Source: Spinacia oleracea
Lineage: Eukaryota; Streptophyta; Magnoliopsida; Caryophyllales; Amaranthaceae
Reading direction: 5' to 3'
Assembly (NCBI RefSeq): GCF_020520425.1
Contig: NC_079492.1
Span: forward strand, 143,747,861 to 143,811,860
DNA: 64,000 bases
In this document: one piece after another, positions 55,501-64,000 of the stretch
Position numbering within the stretch: position 1 is the first letter of the stretch
Layout of the letters: the number at the start of each line of letters is the position of its first letter
Notes under the pieces: model-generated
The model's database searches: none
Seen by the model: only the letters and a program-made list of their open reading frames with translations
Told to the model about the DNA's origin: nothing
Made by a program: the position numbers and the translations under genes

Positions 55501-56619
55501 CACTGCGGGTACAAATGATTAAATCTACAGTTTAATTGCTATTTTGGATCATTGTTTATGTGGTATTTCTTATTGTAGATTTAAACAATAACTACAGTTT
55601 GGGGAAAATTAAATCATTGTGAATGCGCATATAACAATTAAAAATACATCTCACGTCTTTTCCAAATTAGACCTATGATTTGTAATCAGTATCTTTGTGA
55701 ATGCATAAAAACATGTTTAACTTAAATTTTAGGTCTGATAACAGATTTATCGATGGTAATAAACCTTTTGGGTTCCATGCGGTTGTGTTGAGTTGTTGCT
55801 TAGGTATGAGATGGAAATTATAGAAAGAGAGCAGTAGTGATTGGGAGGAGCAATATTGTGGGACTACCTGCATCCTTACTTTTGATTGCTAATTTTTATA
55901 TACTTCGTGTAATTTACTAATGTTTGATTGAGTAAGAATTTGGGCAATTTGTTCTTTTAATTCTAGAGCTTGAGGAAACGTAGGTGGTGGTGGTGGTTTT
56001 GTTCATGAGAAGACAGTGTATTAGGCTAGGTTTGAGTAATGCAATTTTAACATGGTTAAGCTCACTGGTTCAATTGATTATTTGTTGTTTTAGTGCTAGA
56101 GTTGGTCTTCTAATATTTCGTGATGTCATCTTTTGTTTTAATTAAACTTAAACCATTCATGTTTTATCATATCGATTCTGAATTCTGAAATATGTATTAA
56201 GTAGTAACAATCTATTGATATCCCTTTGGTTGATATCTTCCTGTGAATCAAGTATTATTTTTATACTCAATTTCTTTTTTTTTTCCTTCTATTGAACGAC
56301 GTTCTTTTTTCTTTTTCTATTGCAGTGGACCTCATAATCCTAGCATTATTGTAGCTGCGACACTGTCGAAAATGAACAGAATGAGAGATGTCAAAATGTC
56401 GAGTGACAAGTCGAAGCTAAAGAGACAGAATAGTCGTTGTACTCGCAATCAAGTCTTATTTTTATACTCAATTTCTATTTTTACTCACAATCAAGTCTCA
56501 TAATCGTAGCATTTTGTTTTCTGTAGTATTTTTTTGTACTCTCAATCAATTTAAGAGGTTTGTGACAATATATCCATCGCGTGTATAATCTCGCACGCAT
56601 CGCGTGCATATAAGACTAG
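52512..56619 (+). mobile_element. Large non-autonomous Helitron with gene-like cargo
   Basis: It starts TCTCTATTATATAAAGGAAC after an A. It ends with the hairpin GCACGC-ATC-GCGTGC (56593-56607), then ATATAAGACTAG and a T. That is the full Helitron end signature, spanning about 4.1 kb. No Rep/helicase gene was recognised. The interior has two CT-rich leader-like blocks, each introduced by a TTTTCGTGTCCCCC motif (52559 and 54508). Between them are short exon-like pieces: a frame at 54913-55158 containing IDRLGFEGLMDFVKVLEGK, and 55079-55345 ending MDLIDGFLK. These look like captured gene fragments; their source is unknown. The 5' boundary could be two bases later. Confidence 0.7.
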
Positions 56620-56744
56620 TCAAACCAGACCAAATCAGAAAATAGATAAATCATACCAAGTCAGGTGAAGAGAACAAGGCCTCAAATTATTAACAATTAA
56701 TTATAATACAACAAATAAGTAAAGAGAGTTAATTAAAGACAACT

Positions 56745-57025
56745 AGTTGATCATCAAGTTGGTGTTATAAAGATTATAAGCATCCTCAAATAGTTGAGAC
56801 CATCCATGAAAGATACTATATGCTCTACATTTGGCTCCTAAACAGTAAACACCACTCAATATGGCAATTCCAAATTGATCAAGAAAATGTGATTCTCTCA
56901 AACATGCAACATGAAAATATTCCCATTTTCACCACTATTTAAGCATACCATGGACCTTGCTCATTTGCACCTCACTCAATCAATACTTGTAATCCTCCCT
57001 AAATTAAGCAAACCAACAACAATTA
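56745..57025. repeat. Upstream block and promoter of paralogue 3
   Basis: CTAGTTGATCATCAAGTTGG, GAAAGATACTATATGCTCTA and ATTCCCATTTTCAC are shared with the regions before paralogues 1 and 2. The TATA-like TATTTAAG is at 56936-56943. Confidence 0.7.
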
Positions 57026-57523
57026 ATGGCATACATCAACCGCCCCTACGGAAAGAACTACTACGAGGTTGAGAGAGAGGTCGTCCGTGACGGTCCATAT
57101 GGTGCCTACGTCGCTGACTACAGGGTTGACGAATATGGAAACCGCATCTACCACCACCACAATAGGTTGGGAAATTCCATAACTAAGATTGTGACTGATG
57201 TCATTCCTGGTCATCACACCTCCCGTAACGGACTCGGAAATGTCGTAACGGGGTTTGTGACCACTGATGTTATCCCCGGCTACCACCACCACCACTACCC
57301 TAACATCATTGATAGGACGGTACGTGTTTTTTTTTTATCCTTCTTAATTTGACACGGGTATATTAATGGTTAAATATTACATTGAAGTCTGTGCAAATAG
57401 TAAGGGTAAAGAATTTTAAGGAACGAAAAATACTCCTTATTTTGAGTGTCCAAACTAAATTTTCTTAAATCTATCAGCTAACTTGCCCTTTCATGTCTCA
57501 TTTTTGTACTGCAGAGGTACTGA
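57026..57523 (+). CDS. Small Tyr/Gly-rich repeat protein, array member 3 (diverged)
   Basis: Exons 57026-57319 and 57515-57523 give 100 residues. The head, INRPYGKNYYEVEREVVRDG, then PYGAYVADYRVDEYGNR, matches members 1 and 2 with a three-residue insertion (AYV). Only two repeats are present: LGNSITKIVTDVIPG... and LGNVVTGFVTTDVIPG..., followed by a His-rich YHHHHYP tail and NIIDRT before the shared Arg-Tyr exon. The 195-base intron has no MITE and may show the ancestral length. The His cluster could bind metal, which is inference only. Conserved frame, splice sites and promoter with clear divergence suggest a retained functional gene. Function unknown. Confidence 0.8.
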
Positions 57524-58080
57524 CAGTTGACACTTGCATGAATCATGAACCAGAGAATTGACAGCAAACATGGTATCAGTGTAATAAAATGTCCTCTTTA
57601 CCCTCTAAAAATAGGCTAGTCATTACGGGCCAGGATTCGACACGATGTGTACTTTGCTATCTTGGAGTAATTTGTTTGGCGATGTATTTCGGATTTTTTT
57701 TTATGAAGTTATAGTACATGGCTTTTGGTTTTTAGAAAGAAATTATGTCCCGTCTCTAGAATGAAACTGCACTTATGCTAACTCAAACTAGAAAGTGAGT
57801 AGAACATTACGAAACAAATATCTCTCTTCTCAACTCTCAAGCAATATATAGCTCAAGCTGAGAAATTAGTCTAACTAAAACAATGACCTGCATTACATTT
57901 TAACGTGCATCTCAAAAAGCAAGCTAGGTTCTGAAAGCGAAATGTGTTCTTGACACAACAGCAAGAAATAGCAAGTCCCGTCTTTATTGCCAAGTCCAGA
58001 GAGAACATAACAAGGAAATCCATGTAGTTTTGCAGTAACTTGGACGTTGACAACAAGACTTTATTGTTACAAAGTCATTA
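57524..58080. other. 3' UTR of paralogue 3 and spacer
   Basis: 57524-57770 matches the 3' regions of the other paralogues (GTAATAAAATGTCCTCTT-like, AGTCATTACGGGCCA). Nothing was recognised after that. Confidence 0.5.
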
Positions 58081-58084
58081 TTAA

Positions 58085-58437
58085 TGCGGGAGATGATACA
58101 CATACCCCAGGGATATGTAGGACTTACATACCCTGGTTTTTATTGGTCCAAATTAGCTTAAAGAAATTTCATTTTGGAGGAAAAAAGGTTTTATTTAGGA
58201 GTGGTACCAATAATAAATCAATCAAAGAATAAGGTATGTAAGAGCCCACATACCCCAGGGGTATGTGTAGCCTTTGCGTTACCAAATGGGAGATGATACA
58301 CATACCTCAGGGGTATGTAGGACCCATATACCCTGGTCTTTTATTGGTCCAAATTAGCTTAAAGAAATTTCATTTTAGAGGAAAAAATATTTTATTTAGG
58401 GGTGGTACCAATAATAAACCAATCAAAGATTAAGGTT
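58085..58437. repeat. Tandem duplicated TIR unit with ACATACCCC/GGGGTATGT ends
   Basis: Unit 1 (about 58088-58275) and unit 2 (about 58288-58437) share GGGAGATGATACACATACC, TATTGGTCCAAATTAGCTTA and GTGGTACCAATAATAAA. Unit 1 ends with an inverted copy of its start (ACATACCCCAGGGGTATGTG, itself palindromic). Probably two overlapping MITE copies, the second lacking its right end. Confidence 0.7.
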
Positions 58438-59610
58438 ATTGACGCCCGTCAAAGTGTCGTAAAAATTTCGATGCTGACATTAATGTTTACTTGGTAGATA
58501 TTACAGGTTGTGTTATTTAAAGATTGGTTCATAAGAATTAGAGGCTTTGTTCTCTTCACCTTATTCTTATTGCTTATTAGTACTTATTTTTCTTAAAATT
58601 GGTTCAAATCAGATGAACTATTCGAGTTCAGCTCGGTCAAACCTTTTCCATTTGAAAGAAAGAACGAACGGAAAAACCTCTTTCTTCCTTACATCCCTCT
58701 TCATTTTTCCTAGCTATTAACCTTCTCTCATCTTCTCCCATTTTCTATTAATGTTCCTGTAATGAACCAAACAAAGGAAAACTAGATCGAAATTGTGCTT
58801 TTCCTTGAAAAATCATTTTCATTGAAAAAGTTTTACGCCAAATCAACATAGCTTAAACACAAAAGATCGAGATGCATAATTACAACTCTGAAACCACTAA
58901 CATTTAAACTACATTGCTTGCTCTAAGATGAAACCACACAAAATGTGAGACCATTTCATAATTTACTAATTTTGTCAGAGTGACCAAGACTCAAACATCA
59001 CAATATCAAAACCCGACTAGCTAGATTGATCAATTAACCAAGTTTAACCCTTGAAAAAGGAAATTTTGTATGCAACCAATTGTATCTTAGATTCTTATGT
59101 ATGACCCAAATTGCACGATTCTATTTCAGGGAATGTTTGGTTTTTTCATCAATGAGGGCCTCCTTTTATGACGGATTCGCGACAGGAAATCCCACCACTA
59201 TTGGCCTTTAGCGATAGGATTTTCCGTCGTTAATGGTACAATTTCTTGAAGTGGTAAAAGATTTGGAAAATTTGTAATTATTAATCCAACCTTTGCCCGA
59301 TTTTCTTTAATTAAGCCTACCTATGCGATATTTCTAAATAATCCAACATTTATGACCCAACTACTATTATTAAGCCTAACAAGTTACTAACCTGTTATAG
59401 GCGGTATTCACCCTTACGTGGCATATAACACTTTTTTTCCCCCTTATTTTCTTTAATTGCTATTTTAATTTTCGTTCCTCTCTCCTCTGCAATTTTCTGC
59501 TTCATCTCTACACTCCTCTCCATTATTTCTCTTCTACCTCTTCTCCACCATTGTCGATCCCTCATACCTCTCCATTCGAAGTTCATCAAAAATAATCAGC
59601 CATTGCTATG
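58438..59610. other. Spacer with a CACTA-type MITE fragment
   Basis: 59153-59254 is a truncated relative of 50293-50561 (CCGTCGTTAATGGTACAATT, GGATTCGCGACAGGAAATCC). The rest has a CT-rich stretch at 59460-59560 but no supported gene. Confidence 0.5.
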
Positions 59611-59629
59611 CACTACTAGAAAAAGGACA

Positions 59630-59962
59630 TTTAACGACGAACAATTTCGTCGTTAAAAGCCTTAATTTTCGTCGTTAAAACCTTTAACGACGGTCATGAT
59701 GTTCGTTGTAACAGGTTCCGTCGTTATTGGCTTTAACGACGATGTTCGTCGTTAATAATTAAGATTTAGTAACGACGAATTTTGATTTCGTCGTTAAGCA
59801 TTAACGACGGATTATCGTTTCGTCGTTAACAATTAACGACGAAATCATAATTCGTCGTTAATTATTAACAACGAAGTTACAATTTCATCGTTAAAAGTTA
59901 ACGACGGAACGATAATCCGTCGTTAATCGTTAACGACGAAACGGTACTCCGTCGTTAAATAC
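59630..59962. repeat. CACTA subterminal repeats: TTAACGACGA / TCGTCGTTAA array
   Basis: About twenty or more copies of a 10-12 bp motif occur in both orientations, often as back-to-back palindromes. Such arrays are the transposase-binding region of CACTA elements. Confidence 0.85.
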
Positions 59963-60337
59963 TTATTCACGATGATTAATTAAGCAATAACGACCAAAAA
60001 ATCCCTTGTAAAATATCCTTCCCAATGGTTAAAAAAATTTGAATTTTGGCAATAACGACCACCTATTATGTCTTTAGTATTGCAATCATAATAATATATT
60101 TGCGTTCTTCGAAGCACCTATATTTTCCCTATAAAACAATATACATAACTATAGATAAATCGATTAAAACAATGAAAATTTCATTACTCAAAAGATTTTT
60201 GACAATTGAATTTCAAGTTATGTGAATCAAAAATCACATCCCCTTGTCTTTAAATTCTAAAAAAAGCTAAAAGATAAATAATTCTTGTTTAATCTAAAAG
60301 AAAAAAATAAAAATCTAATTAGTTGAAGTGTTCTTTT

Positions 60338-60619
60338 TTAGAGTGTCATCTCTTGAAAAGCGTTGTAAGAACACTTCTTCAAAGCGTTAAGCTCATTAAG
60401 CTCATCTTCAACTGAGCTCATGCGACTCTTAAGTGCATTGTTTTCTTCTTGCACCGTATCCACGCGATTGGTAAGAACATGCTTTTGTTTGTTTGCCTCA
60501 TTCAACTTAGATTGAAGTTCCACCCTACTAGGTTGTCCTGATTTTTCTTTAAGTGTTATTCCTCCTTCAAAACCCAAAACCCGATCACGAGACTTCGATT
60601 TAAACTCCTTTTGTGCTAC
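60338..60619 (-). CDS. C-terminal exon of a plant En/Spm (Ptta-type) transposon protein
   Basis: This exon opens after a TATATAG acceptor at 60621-60620 and reads VAQKEFKSKSRDRVLGFEGG, ITLKEKSGQPSR, then a coiled coil (VELQSKLNEANKQKHVLTN, VDTVQEENNALKSRMSSVED) to a stop: 93 residues. The RVLG(F/L)EGG..P start followed by a Glu/Lys coiled coil matches, from memory, the C-terminus of plant Ptta/En/Spm transposon proteins. Further small exons appear upstream on this strand. One is 61693-61643 (VEPRETMEKYPTLSHVE); another is about 61822-61769. A degraded twin of the first lies at about 60745-60704 (PKTMEEQQTLSHVQ), whose start is out of frame. The full gene runs further right or is lost. Confidence 0.6.
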   Translation of the reverse strand, partial: VAQKEFKSKSRDRVLGFEGGITLKEKSGQPSRVELQSKLNEANKQKHVLTNRVDTVQEENNALKSRMSSVEDELNELNALKKCSYNAFQEMTL

Positions 60620-63600
60620 CTATATAAAGAAGCAAAAAAGTTAAATATCATGGCATGATAAAGTAAAAATAAGACAAAAAAAGATATAAATGAAAAAAAG
60701 TACTTGTACATGGGAAAGTGTTTGTTGTTCTTCCATTGTTTTCGGAATTTACTACTACAACATAGATAACTATCTCATTTAGTATCATACACGAGTGGCT
60801 CTAATTAAGGCCCGTTGTCAAAGTTCTAATCTCCTAGTTAAGTTCCAACATGCAACAATATTCAGTTTTGACATATTCTATTTTGACAATCTGTAAGAAC
60901 ATAATCTAAACCCATTTCCCTTTCTGTGGAACACAATTCGGTCCTCTCTTCATTATTCTTTACCCACTTTACCATTCAAGGAAGTCCATGAAGTTTAATT
61001 CACATATGTAGGTATTTTTTTATTCTGAAAACTGGATTTACTCAAGATGTATTTATTAGGGTTGAAGGGAAGTTGGGGATTCCTAGAGGTTTGCCCCAGT
61101 TCTTGTTAGGTATTATGCTGTTGAACTCTCTTAAAGAAACGACTATCGAGTCAAAAAGACAAATATTTAAGAGCTTTGGGTGGACTAAGTCTGATGTACT
61201 CCTAGTAATCAGGATACTCCTACAATAACTAAAATTCTGAAAACTAATTTGAGAACAATCAGACTCAAATATACTCTAATAATCGGGATTTAGACATCAA
61301 GAGCTGCTGAAAACTAACTTTTCTACTGCTAGTTATTTAAGTAAATAAAGATTAAGGCATCAAGAGCCGAAGTTTGTTTTTGGCCTTTTGGGTAACAGAC
61401 TTCGACAGAATAAAGAAAAACCCCACCTTAGATAATCAAGATCACTGCTACTTGCTCATTTATTGTAATAAATAGACATAATAATTTAAATCATGTCAAG
61501 ATAAACAAGAAATTGTCTGCATGGTTTTAGGTTGGCAATCGAATATCAGATCCTCAAAGAGTGGGGCATCAATGACTTCTCACATTTCACAGAAAAGGTA
61601 AGTACCTAAATATAAATTTTCTTTAGAAAAATATATAAGTGAAGTTACCTCGACATGAGAAAGTGTTGGATACTTTTCCATTGTTTCTCGAGGTTCTACC
61701 TATGACATCGCATAAACAAAATAAATAACATGCACATAGAAGGGCAAAAAAATTAAGCATTATGGACATACATATTTTTGCGTTGTCTCGGGCCTCTCGG
61801 CACTTGGAAGCTGAGTACCTGCCTATATCACAAAAGGGAAAGTGCGTGTAATTATGAATTAAACAGACCCATAGCTTGATTTCCTGAAGAAAATATCAAT
61901 AAAAAGTCAATGTGTATGATTTCCCCAGCCTCCATCTAATTCAGTTTCTCAAAGGAAAATACAAGGAATAAGGAAGCATAGAAATAACTAGTTTCTGCCA
62001 TTATAACCTTCTTGGCTATTCCACCCAAGTTGTCTCAAAGATAATAGTTGACCTGATATGCCGATGTAATTGCACAATAATAAGGTAGTTGCATAGCAAT
62101 CGAGCTCATTAGTGAATCAATATATTACTCATATTAGAAACCTTGGCACTAGGTGGATGATAAAAAAAACACTAAACTACATTTCTGATTTATTGCATTT
62201 CTAATAGCCTGAGCAATAGGTAGTAAATGCATTCCAAAAAGCCAATTTATAGTAGTGATTGTCGTGAACAGGCAGCAAGCAGAGGCTTTTATTTAAAAAA
62301 AAAAAAAATCAAAGAGTGAAATGTCAAAGTTTAATCACGCAGAGTGAAAGATGTCACGGAATAACATATGAAGTTGCGAGGACATAAACAAAGAGTCAAT
62401 GAGACTATTAAATTCCACTAAGCAGACATAAATCACAACAATGCATTGATTCATTTGCATCCATAATGATAGAAGCATAATTAGGCTATATAGATTTTGC
62501 GAGACTTTGAGATTAATTATGATCAGATCAAATTCATTCATTCACTCATTTTCTTTTGGTGTTTTGAGTTTTTATTGCTAAGGTTAGGTAGGTGATGCTA
62601 GTTGCATACTGTCAAGGCATATCGGTCTCGCTGTCAGGCTTTTATTATTCTATTATATAGATTTTAAGCATGCTGCTACATTTCAGTTGTCCATTCATAG
62701 TCTTCAGACTGCCTTTGTTCATATACTCCGCCTTGGTTCTTGATTAAATCAGGTTGTAGCAGGATTTTGCTTATCATTCTGTTATCCTTTTGGTGTTGCA
62801 GCTTAGTTATGTTTATTTTGCTAGAACAATGTTCTCTAACTTCAAAGTAGGCTGACTTTCCTTCCCTTCCCTTCCGTAACAACCAAATCTCTGTATACAG
62901 CTTAAATATGCACAACTTTCCAATACAATCTCAATTTGACCATAGCAGCAATGTATAACATCCCATACCAAAATCCATAATAGAATAATCCATAATATAA
63001 TCTAAGGGAGATGAATAATTAAGAAGCTAAAAGTAAAAGTATTAAACATTCAAGTTAATAGTCAAACTCTAGGTAATTACCTATCAAGCATATTGAACGC
63101 AACAATTCCATACCACCGAAACGTTAAAATAGGTCTGCAGCAACAACATGTTTGAGTAGGAAGAATCTAAAACATGCAACTAATCATGAAACTAAAGAGA
63201 AAAAGCTATATTTTGTAATTAAGAACATATGTGAATCTACCAATTTATAACCAAGCTAATAGATTAAAATAACCAATAGTTAAGAATATGTAAATTTAAA
63301 AATAAAAAAGACAATACAAATATGAGATATTGCAAGTATAGAGGATAAACTGCAATTATTTCTAGGACTATTTCTATTAAAAAAACGTTAATTGCATACT
63401 GGTATAGTATGAAAAGTTGAACACTTTCCATATATTGTACAATTATCCACCACAATAAAACTAATTGAACTCTTCAAAAGAAAAATCGATTATTATTTAA
63501 CTAATTACACACAAAAGCTATTGAAACAAAAGTAGGACAAATGTTAAAATTGTAAATTAGATTGGGCGAGATTCAAAAAAAATTGACTTACAAATTGTTC

Positions 63601-64000
63601 CTTAAGAGACTTACAATTAAGCTGTGCCGCTAGGCCCACTATTGCGTACCATAGCCGAATCACCCACTCGAGTGCCAGGATATCAACGAGCTGATTGAGA
63701 AAACCTACCATCAAGCCTTCCAATTAAAGCGATACACAGTCCAATTCCACCACCGAAACCGCAATCCATTACATGATCCATCACCAATTAAGCCTCTACC
63801 TATTTCGATTCTACCACCAATATCGTCTACCCCAAGGGTTGAAGTTGTTAGTGGTTGGAGATATGAACGAAAGGTGGTTTAGTCGAAGAAAGGTGGGCAA
63901 GAATTTGGGCTTGGGGTATCGGGATTCCACCTCGCCGCCACAACTTGAATCAGAGAAGAAAAAACTTAGGTTTTGCCGTTTTGGTGTGCGGTGAGTTTGG

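Larger units (their letters stand above)
59611..64000 (-). mobile_element. CACTA (En/Spm) transposon, one end, running off the window
   Basis: The terminus CACTACTAGAAAAAGGACAT begins at 59611 after ATG (a possible 3-bp duplication). A palindromic subterminal repeat array follows, then a minus-strand coding exon for an En/Spm-type protein. The other terminus was not found before the right edge, so the extent beyond about 61830 is assumed. 61831-63560 shows nothing else recognisable. An exon-like minus-strand stretch with MDCGFGGGIGLCIALIGRL lies at about 63771-63700. Confidence 0.65.

Noticed and set aside
57026-57319. Idea that the PYG motifs mark lyciumin-type cyclic peptide precursors.
   Set aside because: Those cores end in Trp and sit in BURP-domain proteins with signal peptides; none of these is present.

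Overview
The window is nuclear DNA of a flowering plant. It is AT-rich, its genes have introns, and it carries SEH1, UGT72, WRKY and EF-hand genes with plant features. Much of the spacer is miniature transposons, dominated by Stowaway-like elements with CTCCCTCCGT ends and TA target duplications. Such elements are common in Caryophyllales/Amaranthaceae, so I lean weakly to that order; nothing here proves the species.

Layout. Positions 1-551 hold the decayed 3' end of a Ty1/copia element. A single-exon gene for an unrecognised plant protein follows (1671-2297). Positions 2.5-10.6 kb are a MITE, hAT, Harbinger and SINE field. A UGT72-type glucosyltransferase (10749-12200, +) converges on an eight-exon nucleoporin SEH1 gene (16743-12572, -). 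Positions 16.9-19.9 kb contain hAT-type elements, including one 940-bp element with an exact 8-bp duplication. A plastid-targeted membrane protein gene (20466-24534, +) has a 3.4-kb first intron that contains a complete EF-hand gene (21726-21995). A group III WRKY gene (28769-26798, -) has W-boxes just upstream of its TATA box.

Positions 31437-35607 are a non-autonomous LTR element. From 35.6 to 57.5 kb lies the most unusual part: three tandem paralogues of a small Tyr/Gly-rich protein made of a PYG-containing head and two or three roughly 22-residue repeats. They are embedded in a duplicated unit (upstream block, gene, downstream block), and an extra downstream block marks a probable lost copy. 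The array has been invaded by Stowaway MITEs, three Helitrons, a CACTA-type MITE and other elements. Because the units are paralogous, several insertions can be compared with an empty counterpart.

From 59611 to the right edge is one end of a CACTA (En/Spm) transposon. It has a palindromic subterminal repeat array and a minus-strand coiled-coil exon resembling the C-terminus of plant Ptta/En/Spm proteins.

No tRNA, rRNA or CRISPR was seen. All exon structures are predicted by reading splice sites by eye; no searches were run.
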